NCBI GenBank assembly: GCA_017521405.1
Contig: JAFXCP010000031.1
Location: forward strand, 1-35,385
DNA length: 35,385 nucleotides
Direction: 5' to 3'
Source of the DNA: Akkermansia sp.
GTDB lineage: Bacteria > Verrucomicrobiota > Verrucomicrobiia > Verrucomicrobiales > Akkermansiaceae
The notes beneath the pieces were generated by a model, which was given only the letters and a program-made list of their open reading frames with translations, was not told the DNA's origin and did not search any database. The position numbers were made by a program, and so were the translations under genes. Of this stretch, positions 7,755 to 15,823 are shown in pieces (positions within the stretch are counted from its first letter, which is position 1; each line of letters begins with the position of its first letter).

Positions 7755-8581
7755 GGTCCGTATCGCTAGGCTTGAAGGTTTTGGGCTGGGTGGGTGCCGC
7801 CGCTGCGTTGACCGGGGCTGCTCTGAGTGCCCGCCGTGTGGCCGGCCGCAAGGCGGAGCTGGAGCAGCTGCGTAGTGTGCTGGAGTTGTTCCGGGAACAT
7901 AATGAGTTTTTGTGCCGCAGTTTCGAGGTGCAGGCGGCCATGGGGAAACCCGGCATGCCGGAGTTGTTCTTTAGCCGTGTGGAGAAGGAATGTGCAGAGC
8001 TGAGGCAGAAGGCGGAGGCGCAGCGCAGTGCTTTTTTAAAGCAGTTGGAGGCAGCCGGGCATGCGTGTGCGGCGCTGCCGGGGTTCACGGAGCTGATGAG
8101 CTATTTCCGCCACGCCACGCTGGTACAGCAGGCACGCCTTGTGCGGCTTATGCGGCAGATGGATGCTGCCGGGGAGTTGCGGGAGCAGATGTGCCGCTTC
8201 CGCTGTGCCATGCTCGGCTTTAGCGATGAGGCTTTGCGAAAAGCGGATACGGAGCAGCGCCTGCGCTTGTATGTCGGCCGCTGCCGTGCGGCTTTGCAGG
8301 GAGCCCGTACTCTTTTGGCGGGGATTGGGAGTACGGCTGCTGCGGAGGAGGCCTTGTCGCGTTTGCGGCAGCAGGGTGCGGCTTATGTTCATGCCCGGGA
8401 GGAGATGGAGCTTTACGCTGTGGATGATGCCGCGGCAGCGGCTCCGCTGATGCAGGAGTGGCACGAGGAATACAGGCAGGGCTGCCGGGAGCTGCGCCCG
8501 GTAACGGAGCGCCTACATGCAGAGCGCTGCTATGGCTCTACGGAGCTGGAGGCGCTGGTGCAGCGCTTGCTCCCCAAGTAA
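7751..8581 (+). CDS. Unknown membrane-anchored helical protein
   Basis: Not recognised. The start is GTG at 7751, overlapping the ybeY stop by four bases (GTGA), a typical coupled arrangement. The 276-residue product begins with an uncleaved-looking hydrophobic segment (about residues 5-26, rich in Gly, Ala and Leu) followed by Arg/Lys, so it is probably anchored in the inner membrane with the rest in the cytoplasm. The remainder is highly helical and rich in Ala, Arg, Glu, Leu and Cys, with coiled-coil character from about 34 to 100 and again from 200 to 270. It directly precedes a LemA-like gene, suggesting the two act together. Confidence 0.75.
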   Translation: MRSVSLGLKVLGWVGAAAALTGAALSARRVAGRKAELEQLRSVLELFREHNEFLCRSFEVQAAMGKPGMPELFFSRVEKECAELRQKAEAQRSAFLKQLEAAGHACAALPGFTELMSYFRHATLVQQARLVRLMRQMDAAGELREQMCRFRCAMLGFSDEALRKADTEQRLRLYVGRCRAALQGARTLLAGIGSTAAAEEALSRLRQQGAAYVHAREEMELYAVDDAAAAAPLMQEWHEEYRQGCRELRPVTERLHAERCYGSTELEALVQRLLPK

Positions 8582-8633
8582 CAGTTGGCTCTATCTTCTT
8601 GCACAGGAGGTGCTTCTGCCGCAAAATGCCTGC

Positions 8634-9233
8634 ATGCAGTACCTTGTATCCGCAGCGTTGCTGGTGGCGGTGGCCGCTTGGGTGGTGGCCGTGTTTAACC
8701 GCTTGAATCATTTGCGTGGGGAGGTGTGCGGCGCGTGGCAACAATGGGTAACGGCTACGCACCGCCGCAATGAGTGTTTGGCGGATTTTGCTTCCGTGTT
8801 TGCTTTGCTTATGCCGCAGGGGGATATGCTCCCGCGAAGTTTGCGGCGTTTGGCTGCGGATTCGGAGCGTTCGCTGGGGGCTTCGCCGGAGCCCCACTGG
8901 GGAGCTTCTCCCGGTTTTGTGGGCGGGGCGGAGGCGGTGCTTCGCCGCGTGGTGGATGATTCGATGGTGGCTGTGGAAAATAGCCCTCTGCTGCGCGCCC
9001 ATGAGCGCTTGCAACAGCTCAGTAGCCAGGTGCATCTTTCCTGCTACCAGCAGGAGCAGTATACGCGCTTGTTTAACCACATGGCGGAGGCGTATAATAA
9101 TGCTCTGGCGGATCCTTCCGGGCGGCTGCTGGCTCCATTGTTCGGCTTTGCTTCCGCCGGGGTGCTTTGCCCGGTGAAGGAAATGCCCGCTCCTTCCGAA
9201 GAAGGAGCGGGCGCGGAAGAATCCTTGCGCTGA
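8634..9233 (+). CDS. LemA-like membrane protein
   Basis: The 199-residue product begins with a single hydrophobic helix (YLVSAALLVAVAAWVVAVF), followed by NRLNHLRGEVCGAWQQW, which matches the LemA pattern YN.LV.LR..V..AW. The C-terminal part (ENSPLLRAHERLQQLSSQV ... YNNALADPSGRLLAPLFGF) resembles the LemA end ..YN.A...FPG...A...GF. LemA proteins are membrane-anchored helical bundles with poorly defined roles. Similarity is by eye and moderate. The frame is open back to 8517; I prefer the ATG at 8634 because it starts just before the membrane helix and avoids overlapping the previous gene, although an AGGAGG at 8605-8610 is oddly far away. The last codons contain the terminator hairpin of the opposing greA. 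Confidence 0.65.
   Translation: MQYLVSAALLVAVAAWVVAVFNRLNHLRGEVCGAWQQWVTATHRRNECLADFASVFALLMPQGDMLPRSLRRLAADSERSLGASPEPHWGASPGFVGGAEAVLRRVVDDSMVAVENSPLLRAHERLQQLSSQVHLSCYQQEQYTRLFNHMAEAYNNALADPSGRLLAPLFGFASAGVLCPVKEMPAPSEEGAGAEESLR
9185..9212 (-). terminator. Hairpin inside the LemA-like gene, probable greA terminator
   Basis: A perfect 12-base stem (9185-9196 with 9201-9212). Read on the minus strand the loop is C-TTCG-G, the very stable UUCG tetraloop, followed by ATTTCCTT. It lies 32 bases past the greA stop but within the coding end of the convergent LemA-like gene. The T run is weak. Confidence 0.55.
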
Positions 9234-9243
9234 GCTGTGGTGC

Positions 9244-11193
9244 TTAGGCCTCCGGGATTTCCCCGTCCGGGTAAATCAGTTCCTTGGGGGCGGGGGCAAT
9301 GGATTTGATGGTCATCATCACTTGGTCGCCGCCGATTTCTACCGGCAGGCGCAGCTTGTCGCCTACCTTGTGGCCCAGCAGCTTGGCTCCCAGCTTGGAG
9401 CTGTAGGCGATGATTCCTTTCTCCGGGTCGGAATCCCATGCGCCCAGAATGGTGTAGACCACTTCTTTGCCCTTGGCTGTGGAGAAGGTAACCTGAGTGC
9501 CCATGCCGGTTTGCTCGCAGGTGGCGCCGCTAAAGTCCGTGGGCTCTGCTTGAGAGAGCAGGCGGGAAAGCTCCAAGGAGCGGCGCATGAGTACTTGGCG
9601 TGTGGCTTTGGCATCTTGGTAGCCACCGTTCTCGCGAAGGTCGCCTTCCGCACGGGTGATTTCCAAATCGTGTTTGTTTTTGGGGATGCGTACGTTGATG
9701 ATGTCCTCGTACTCTGCCTTGCGGGCAGCGTAGGAGCGCAGGGAAACGTACATGTTCTGCTTTTCCTTGCCCGCTACGCGGTTGAGGGCAATTTCCTGCA
9801 AACCGGGGTGTACTTTCATCATGTTGGCCAGCAGGAGGTTGCGGTCCAAATCCGGCAGTACGGAGGAATCGTACAGGGACTTGGCAAAGGGACGTGCCTC
9901 CGGCTCGGAAAGTCCGCTCACCAAGTCGGGTGCCAAATCCTTGTCGTCCAGCAGGAGGTTGCGCAGGCGCAGAGCGCGGTTGGGTCCACCTTCCGCACTG
10001 TCTCGCTCGATGGCACTCATAATGGCTGCACCCAGCGGCATGCGGGCTTTATCCACCACTTCCTTGGCTACGCCGTTGCGCTCGCGGCATACCCAGATGA
10101 GTACATCCGGGCTGAGGCTTTGGCGGGAGATGCCGTTGATGATATCGTTGAAGAGCTGTTCTTTGGCACCCCGGGAGATGATGTATTCCGCAGCCGGAGT
10201 GGTTACCTTGGCTCCGCCGAAGAGGAAGATATTTGTGGCATATGCCAGCCAGCTATCGCCCATGGCCTCGGGCAGGGCTTCGTATACCTTGCGCTGGCGG
10301 ATGGCGGAAAGCTCGCCGATGTAGCCCACGATTTCCTCGGAGGTGATACTGGAGAGCTTATCGGCCAAGGTGGTGATGTTCTCTACCCCGGCGGCGGTAA
10401 GGGCGGCATCCATAGCGGCTTTGTCCTCTGCCGTGGGGGCAAGGTTTTCCAGCAGCTCATCGCGGATGATGATGATTTCCAGCACGTGCTGAGGTTCTGT
10501 GTGCCCTCGGGATACATCGTCCTCCATGGCTTTGACTAAGCGGGCGAGGATGTTGAATTCTCCCTTGAGTACATCCGTGCGAGTCTGGTCCAGAATGCGT
10601 ACGCAGGCTTCCAGAGTGGTGGCATCACTGTAATCGTCCAGCAGTGCCTCTGCTGCTGAGGTGGCTTTGCGGAGTACGATGTATTCTCCGCGTTTGGTGG
10701 GGAGACGGAAGCCGGGATTATCGCGCATGGCGGCGCGGGCTTTCTCCCACCAGGCTTTCCAGTTTTCCTCCGGGATGACGCGTCCGCTCAGGAAGTTTTC
10801 CATATCCTCCGGCAGCATGGGGAGTACATCGTTAATGCCCTCGCGCAGGGAAATATTGTGGGTGAGTACCATGCGGATGAAGTCCAGCATGGTGTCCTTG
10901 CCTTCTGCTTGGGCGGCGCAGGTGGCCGGGTCCTCAAAGCAGGTGACGAGGAAATGCTCCGCCGGAACGGGCGTGAGCTGGTTGAAGGCGAGCTTGAGGC
11001 CGAGGATGTGCCCCGTCTTGCCTTTTTCAAAATCAATCTTAATCTTGTTCTTTGCCAAGGACCAGGCAACTACTTTGCCTACGCCCATGTCCTGGTGCAT
11101 TACATATTTACCGGGAGAGAACTGGTCGAGTCGGGCCGCAAAATCGGCCGGAATCTTGCTCGCTTTCACTAGTTTTTCAAGGTCGGCATGCAT
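9244..11193 (-). CDS. greA: GreA-type transcript cleavage factor with long N-terminal extension
   Basis: The last ~150 residues are GreA/GreB: an antiparallel coiled coil with the family's acidic-tip region (EITRAEGDLRENGGYQDAK) and an FKBP-like C-terminal domain (AYSSKLGAKLLGHKVGDKL). Gre factors enter the RNA polymerase secondary channel and stimulate cleavage of backtracked RNA. In front are about 490 extra residues: a small beta domain with FSPGKYVMHQDMGVGKVVAW, then helical repeats with no family I can name. Standard GreA is ~158 residues; Chlamydia GreA is also about 700, so this is likely a PVC-wide architecture. The first ATG (11205) overlaps the -10 box, so the second in-frame ATG at 11193 is used (649 residues). 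Confidence 0.88.
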   Translation of the reverse strand: MHADLEKLVKASKIPADFAARLDQFSPGKYVMHQDMGVGKVVAWSLAKNKIKIDFEKGKTGHILGLKLAFNQLTPVPAEHFLVTCFEDPATCAAQAEGKDTMLDFIRMVLTHNISLREGINDVLPMLPEDMENFLSGRVIPEENWKAWWEKARAAMRDNPGFRLPTKRGEYIVLRKATSAAEALLDDYSDATTLEACVRILDQTRTDVLKGEFNILARLVKAMEDDVSRGHTEPQHVLEIIIIRDELLENLAPTAEDKAAMDAALTAAGVENITTLADKLSSITSEEIVGYIGELSAIRQRKVYEALPEAMGDSWLAYATNIFLFGGAKVTTPAAEYIISRGAKEQLFNDIINGISRQSLSPDVLIWVCRERNGVAKEVVDKARMPLGAAIMSAIERDSAEGGPNRALRLRNLLLDDKDLAPDLVSGLSEPEARPFAKSLYDSSVLPDLDRNLLLANMMKVHPGLQEIALNRVAGKEKQNMYVSLRSYAARKAEYEDIINVRIPKNKHDLEITRAEGDLRENGGYQDAKATRQVLMRRSLELSRLLSQAEPTDFSGATCEQTGMGTQVTFSTAKGKEVVYTILGAWDSDPEKGIIAYSSKLGAKLLGHKVGDKLRLPVEIGGDQVMMTIKSIAPAPKELIYPDGEIPEA

Positions 11194-11203
11194 ACTTAGG
11201 AAC

Positions 11204-11231
11204 ATGATACCACACCTTCTGTCAAGGTCAA
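11204..11231 (-). promoter_or_regulatory. Promoter of greA
   Basis: TTGACC (11226-11231), 16-base spacer, TATCAT (11204-11209) on the minus strand, the same spacing and -10 as the rpmH promoter. The -10 ends 10 bases before the ATG at 11193 and overlaps the alternative ATG at 11205. Confidence 0.65.
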
Positions 11232-11280
11232 CCCCCGCAAGTTATTTTTTTGATTTTTTTGTGAGTGGGGGGGTAAAATA

Positions 11281-11317
11281 GGAGACCCGCCGGGGACACG
11301 ACTCCCCGACGGGCTCC
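11281..11317 (-). terminator. Terminator after the OprB-like porin
   Basis: An imperfect 15-16 base GC-rich stem (11281-11296 with 11303-11317, 6-base loop), followed on the minus strand by TATTTTA. It lies 44 bases past the porin stop and ends the feo-porin side before the greA promoter. Confidence 0.75.
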
Positions 11318-11360
11318 ACTGCATACACGTTACAGCACAACAAATTCGACGATAAACGAT

Positions 11361-12575
11361 TTAGAACGAGAATACAGTCTGGACGCCCCAGATGCTTTCG
11401 TTGTTCTTATCGGCGTAGGCGGGATCCATGATGAACTGCCAGTGGGGAACGATTTTGAAGTAATCGTTAATCTGGAGGCTGTACATCAGCTCCAGCACTT
11501 GCTCGCGTTCGTTTTCGGTGGGCTCAGCGAGGGAATTGCGACCTTTGAACACACCGTAGGAGACACCCAGAAAATCATCCTCGCGGGAGGGGAGAACCTT
11601 CACATTAGCCCCCACGGAGAACTCGGCAGAATTGCTGAGGTATTGGCGGGCGGCAAAACCGGCGCGAGTGTAAACGGTGAGGGTATCGCAGGGGCTGTAC
11701 TCCACGCTGGCCACAAGGCCGGCATTGCGGCGGGAGCGCTCACCCGTGCCGTCCACGTCCTCATCCGTTTGGGTGAAGAAGGGGTTAATGCGGAGGGTAC
11801 CGGCACCATCGGCAAAGAGGTGGCCATATTCCGCCACCACTGCGTAACCGTTAATGCTGTCGGAATCGAAGGGGTTATCTCCGTATTCTGCTCCGCTGCG
11901 GGAGATACCCAGCATGATGTAGTTGGAGCTATTCAGTTCCACCTGAAGCACGCCGCCGAGGTTGCTATCGTACAGGGGCAGGATGGTGGAGTTGACAAAG
12001 CCATCGTTGGTGAAGGAGGCAAAGGTATCGTTGGCAATGCTTACGGCATCAAAATAGTTGGTAAGATTCACCATGCCTGCGATGATGCAGGCGCGTTTGC
12101 CTGCAAAGTAGTGCATGAGTGCCAGTTCCGGGATAACACCATCGTGGGGTCCATAGACATCGGCATGGAGACCGGAGGCGCTGTTGAAGCCGTTGACAAA
12201 GATTTTATCGTTATTGGCGGAGCGCTTGTCGAGTCCCCAGGAGCCGGAGAATTCCGCCCGCAGCCAAGTGCCGCCGTTAAGGGAGTCCTCGATGAGTCTC
12301 TGATTCAACTGAGCATGGAGAAGGAAGAGGTTATTATGGTTATTGGTGCCGGGATTGGCATCATCGGTTCCCCAATAGCCGTAAGCCATATCCACGGCCC
12401 ATTGGGTGCCGTACAGTTCGTTGGCTTTTACTTTATATGCGGGGTCGCCTTCCTCAGGGGTGAACATATTGATTCCCTGGAGAATATCTCCTGCCTGAGG
12501 CTTTGAGTCCGCGGCCATCACAGGCAGAGCCATAAGCCCCGCCAATGCCATTGCGATTATGTTCGTTTTTTTCAT
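11361..12575 (-). CDS. OprB-like outer-membrane porin
   Basis: The 404-residue protein begins with a clear Sec signal peptide (MKKTNII, hydrophobic core, ...ALPVMA then ADS, cleavage near residue 21). The mature part is a beta barrel: alternating polar/hydrophobic strands, many aromatic girdle residues, Gly and Asn-rich turns and a C-terminal Phe (QTVFSF), the outer-membrane assembly signal. The overall pattern resembles the carbohydrate-selective OprB family. No promoter of its own is obvious in the 40 bases separating it from the Cys-rich peptide gene, so it may be the last gene of the feo operon and thus iron-regulated. Substrate is unknown. Confidence 0.75.
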   Translation of the reverse strand: MKKTNIIAMALAGLMALPVMAADSKPQAGDILQGINMFTPEEGDPAYKVKANELYGTQWAVDMAYGYWGTDDANPGTNNHNNLFLLHAQLNQRLIEDSLNGGTWLRAEFSGSWGLDKRSANNDKIFVNGFNSASGLHADVYGPHDGVIPELALMHYFAGKRACIIAGMVNLTNYFDAVSIANDTFASFTNDGFVNSTILPLYDSNLGGVLQVELNSSNYIMLGISRSGAEYGDNPFDSDSINGYAVVAEYGHLFADGAGTLRINPFFTQTDEDVDGTGERSRRNAGLVASVEYSPCDTLTVYTRAGFAARQYLSNSAEFSVGANVKVLPSREDDFLGVSYGVFKGRNSLAEPTENEREQVLELMYSLQINDYFKIVPHWQFIMDPAYADKNNESIWGVQTVFSF

Positions 12576-12615
12576 TGTTATGGTTTATTAGAGAGAGAGT
12601 CCCGGCGTGGTGGCA

Positions 12616-12795
12616 TTACTTTTCCTTATGGGGTGCCTCGTTGGCTTTCTTGCGAGAGCAGCAGCAGGAGCAGCCTCCATCGCAGGTGCCGCCGCCGCCA
12701 TGGCAGCAGTCGCCGCTTTTCTTTTTGCGGATGATGGCGCAGATTGCCCATGCGGCTAAGCCTAAGAGAATCAGAATAAGGATGAGGTCTTGCAT
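12616..12795 (-). CDS. FeoB-associated Cys-rich membrane peptide
   Basis: The 59-residue product has one N-terminal membrane helix (residues 4-22), a basic RKKK stop-transfer stretch, then a short tail holding seven cysteines with a His and many Gly (CCHGGGGTC ... CSCCC), and a Lys-rich end. This is the layout of the small Cys-rich proteins found beside feoB (FeoB-associated family; analogous in position to FeoC). The cysteines could bind ferrous iron, an iron-sulfur cluster or another metal on the cytoplasmic side. The frame is open further upstream to 13080, but only from the ATG at 12795 is it sensible. It is 47 bases after feoB. Confidence 0.88.
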   Translation of the reverse strand: MQDLILILILLGLAAWAICAIIRKKKSGDCCHGGGGTCDGGCSCCCSRKKANEAPHKEK

Positions 12796-12842
12796 CGTTC
12801 GGAACGGAATGGGGTTATAGGGTCGTTGGGGAAGGGGTGTGT

Positions 12843-15524
12843 TTACTTGAGGGCGTTCGGGTTGCGGCGCAGTAGCATGTATGCAATGAGCAGTGCGATG
12901 CCGCATGCGGCAATTTGCCCGGTGCCGAAGCTGCCTTGCGTTACCCATGTGCCAAGCTGGTAAGTGAGCAGGGAGACCACATATGCCCATACGCACATGT
13001 AGCCAATGGCAAACCATGTCCAGCGGGCGCTGTTCATCTCGCGGCGGATAGCGCCGCATGCTGCAAAGCAGGGGGCACACAGCAGGTTGAAGAGCATGAA
13101 GGAGAGCCCCGCCATGCCGGAGAATGTGCCGGTGGCCGCCACGGCCTTGGCAATGCCGTATGTCTCGTCCTCCTCTTCTTCTTCCTCGACTTCATCCCCG
13201 GCAGGAAGGGGGGCACGCAGCTCCGCATGGGTGCCTTGCCATGCAGCCATGGCAAGGGCGGAGAGGGCGTTGCACTTGGGCAGCGTGGCCGTGCGGGGCA
13301 GTTCGTCTTCTGCCGCTTCGGCTGCTTCCCCGGTAGCGGGGTCGTCCTGCTCGGGGGCAGCGGTACCGTACAGCACACCAAAGGTGCCCACCACGTTTTC
13401 CTTGGCAATCAGGCCGGTGACTGTGGCCACGGCAGGTTTCCAATCGCCCCAGCCAAGGGGGGAGAAGAGGGGGGCTACATAGCGGCCCGTATCGGCCAGC
13501 ATGCTTTGCTCCACGGCTTCTTCATTCTCGGCGGTGCTCAGGAAGTTCATGCTCCAGTTGTAATTACTGGTAAACCAGATGAGGGCGGAGGCCAAAAAGA
13601 TAACGGTACCGGCTTTTTGCACGAAGGCTTGGCAGCGCTGCATGGCACGCAGGTTGATGGTGGCTCCGGCGGGCATGTGGTAGGCGGGAAGTTCCATTAC
13701 AAAGGGGGTATAGCCCCCGGCAAACATGTGCGTCTTGCGGAGCATGAGTCCACCCAGAATGACGGAGGCAATGCCGCCAAAATAGGCAATGGTGGCGATG
13801 GTGGCATCTTGCCCGGCAATGGCTCCCAGCAGGGCAATGATGGGCAGCTTGGCGCCGCAGGGAATGAATCCGGTAAGCATGATGCTCATGCGGCGGTCTT
13901 TCTCATTCTCGATGGTGCGGGTGGCCATAATGCCGGGTACACCACAACCCATGGCTACCATGAGGGGGATGAAGGATTTGCCGGAAAGACCAATAGCGCG
14001 GAAGATGCGATCCATCATGAATGCCACGCGAGCCATATACCCGCAATCCTCCAGCAGGGAAAGCAGCAGAAACAGTACGGCCATTTGCGGCAGGAAGCCC
14101 AGCACGGCACCTACCCCGGCTACAATGCCGTTCGTGATGAGGTCATTCAACTGGGGGCTGCAATCCAAGCAAAGAGTGCCGAGAAGACCGGCGCCAAAGC
14201 TCACTGCACTAAGCACGATGAACCACAGCAGGTATTCCCGGCGATTGGCACGCCCGCTCAGGCGCATGCCTCGGAAGGAAATGCCGAGGGGGCGGAGCCC
14301 ATAGTTGTTGATGCGATTTTGCCCGGGGAGTAGTAAGCAGGCGCCCAGTAGCACGGCGTTTGCCCCCAGCAGTAGCCACATAAGAATTTGGTGCAGCACA
14401 TCGGGAAGGTGCGGGCACACATATTCCAGAAGGAAGGGTGCCAGTGCCAGATACAGCCATGCTCCGCTACGCCCTAAATCGTGTAGACGCCGCAGGGTTG
14501 CCGGAAAGATGAGGCACATGGCCAGTACGCTGCTGAACATGGTCATGCTTTCCACGCCGGCGGCTTCGTTGCCGATGAAGCCGGCCAGCCAGCCGCCTAC
14601 CACCGGCCCAAACAGAACATCGTTTGCCCAGCCTGTTCCCCAATCCCCCACAGTGGTGATGGAGAGGTAGTAGATGCCCCACATAATGAGGACAAAGATG
14701 CCCAAGCCCAGTACTCGGTGGGTCAGGAGGGCATCCATGCGATTGGAGAAATTTTCTGTTTGGCTGGCGCGTTTCAATACCTGCGGTACAAAGGCTGTGA
14801 TGGCATCGTAACGCCCGGAGGCGATGATGGAGGCTATATCGTCCTCCAGCTCTTTCTCCAGCTGCAGGCGTTCGGTTTCGATGTTGTGGCGGTCCGTTAC
14901 GCTGCGTTCGGCCAGCATGTCGGTATCGTTCTCCAACATCTTAACGGCTTGCAGTCGATTACAGTTGTAACGGGCACAAAGATTTTCCAGCACGTTTTCC
15001 ACTGCCGGGGGGTAGCAAAGGTGTTTCGGTGCTGCCGGCAGCACCTCGGACGTCATGGCTTCCACCAGTTCTTGGAGCCCCGTCTGGTGCAGGGCACTGA
15101 TGGGCAGCACGGGGCAACCCAGTTCTCGGCTCAGGGCTGCGGTGTCGATGCTGTCTCCCCGCTGGTTCAGCAGGTCAATCATATTAAGTGCCACGATGAT
15201 GGGTAAGCCTGTTTCCAGCAGTTGGCTGGTCAGATACAGGTTGCGCTCCAGATTGGTGGCATCCACCACGTTGATAACGATATCCGGCTTCTCATTCAGA
15301 AGATAGTGCCGCGTGACTACTTCTTCCGGCGTGTAGGGGGAGAGGGAGTAAATGCCGGGTAAATCCTGAATCTCTACCTCCGGTTGGTCCACCAGGCGCC
15401 CGCTTTTGCGTTCTACGGTTACGCCCGGCCAGTTGCCCACGTATTGGCTGGCCCCGGTCAGTTCGTTGAATAGGCTGGTCTTGCCGCTGTTCGGATTCCC
15501 TGCCAGTGCAATTTTACGTTTCAT
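12843..15524 (-). CDS. feoB: Ferrous iron transporter FeoB with inserted DUF805-like block
   Basis: FeoB imports Fe2+ through the inner membrane. Residues 1-~170 are the G domain: GNPNSGKT (9-16), DLPG (54-57), NMID (114-117). The membrane part shows both Gate motifs (CGVPGIM near 527, CGAKLPI near 556). At 893 residues it is longer than the usual ~700-780. One cause is a block at about 329-453 between the first and second core helices with four extra hydrophobic helices and DUF805-type motifs in reversed order: RRLHDLGRSG, LPGQNRINNYG, then SGRANRREYLLWF. The second is an acidic linker (EEEEEEDE near 780-787) before the last helices. The ATG at 15524 is chosen because the G1 motif follows directly; the upstream extension to 15605 overlaps feoA. 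Confidence 0.95.
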   Translation of the reverse strand: MKRKIALAGNPNSGKTSLFNELTGASQYVGNWPGVTVERKSGRLVDQPEVEIQDLPGIYSLSPYTPEEVVTRHYLLNEKPDIVINVVDATNLERNLYLTSQLLETGLPIIVALNMIDLLNQRGDSIDTAALSRELGCPVLPISALHQTGLQELVEAMTSEVLPAAPKHLCYPPAVENVLENLCARYNCNRLQAVKMLENDTDMLAERSVTDRHNIETERLQLEKELEDDIASIIASGRYDAITAFVPQVLKRASQTENFSNRMDALLTHRVLGLGIFVLIMWGIYYLSITTVGDWGTGWANDVLFGPVVGGWLAGFIGNEAAGVESMTMFSSVLAMCLIFPATLRRLHDLGRSGAWLYLALAPFLLEYVCPHLPDVLHQILMWLLLGANAVLLGACLLLPGQNRINNYGLRPLGISFRGMRLSGRANRREYLLWFIVLSAVSFGAGLLGTLCLDCSPQLNDLITNGIVAGVGAVLGFLPQMAVLFLLLSLLEDCGYMARVAFMMDRIFRAIGLSGKSFIPLMVAMGCGVPGIMATRTIENEKDRRMSIMLTGFIPCGAKLPIIALLGAIAGQDATIATIAYFGGIASVILGGLMLRKTHMFAGGYTPFVMELPAYHMPAGATINLRAMQRCQAFVQKAGTVIFLASALIWFTSNYNWSMNFLSTAENEEAVEQSMLADTGRYVAPLFSPLGWGDWKPAVATVTGLIAKENVVGTFGVLYGTAAPEQDDPATGEAAEAAEDELPRTATLPKCNALSALAMAAWQGTHAELRAPLPAGDEVEEEEEEDETYGIAKAVAATGTFSGMAGLSFMLFNLLCAPCFAACGAIRREMNSARWTWFAIGYMCVWAYVVSLLTYQLGTWVTQGSFGTGQIAACGIALLIAYMLLRRNPNALK
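14220..14492 (-). other. DUF805-like insertion within feoB, halves in swapped order
   Basis: This part of feoB encodes residues ~345-435. It holds the two diagnostic halves of DUF805 membrane proteins. In free-standing DUF805 (for example E. coli YhaH) the GRARRKEYW half comes first and the RRLHD...NRFGPDP half last. Here RRLHDLGRSG...NNYGLRP precedes SGRANRREYLLWF. Base composition and codon use look like the rest of feoB. Confidence 0.7.
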
Positions 15525-15555
15525 GTTTGTTTTGCCTAACTCCTGAGTAAAAAAA

Positions 15556-15795
15556 TTATGCCACAACGACGCATGCAGCCTCCGCCTTCCGCAAGGATAA
15601 TTCAAATCCGCGGACAGTTACTTCCAAGGGGTCGCCCAAAGGTGCCATCTTGCGCACTTTCACCTCGGCTCCTTTGGTGAGCCCCATATCCAAAATACGC
15701 TGGCGTAGGGGACCATCTCCCTCAACTTTGACTACTTTAACTGCGGTACCCACCTTCACCTGATTGAGTTTCAGGTCCTGAGAATTTTGATTCAT
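15556..15795 (-). CDS. feoA: Ferrous iron transport protein FeoA
   Basis: FeoA is a small SH3-like cytosolic protein that supports FeoB. The 79-residue product has the family pattern: a start of about 12 polar residues, then GTAVKVVKVEGDGPLRQRILDMGLTKGAEVKVRKMAPLGDPLEV, where the MGL.KG and APLGDP elements are diagnostic, and a hydrophobic VVVA end. It is the first gene of the operon, 31 bases before feoB, behind a near-consensus promoter and two palindromes. Confidence 0.95.
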   Translation of the reverse strand: MNQNSQDLKLNQVKVGTAVKVVKVEGDGPLRQRILDMGLTKGAEVKVRKMAPLGDPLEVTVRGFELSLRKAEAACVVVA

Positions 15796-15797
15796 TG

Positions 15798-15811
15798 TTA
15801 GTAAGAACTAA
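15798..15811. promoter_or_regulatory. Second copy of the feo palindrome, in the 5' leader
   Basis: TTAGTAAGAACTAA, just before the feoA start, centred 29 bases from the first copy (about three helical turns). In the leader, about 10-25 bases after the expected transcription start. Confidence 0.6.
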
Positions 15812-15823
15812 TTTCCGGCGGGG

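Noticed and set aside
9322-10539. 405-codon plus-strand frame opposite greA
   Set aside because: Shadow of GC-rich codon use in greA; no family pattern.
12915-14333. 472-codon plus-strand frame opposite feoB
   Set aside because: Gly/His-rich antisense of the FeoB membrane part; no recognisable features.
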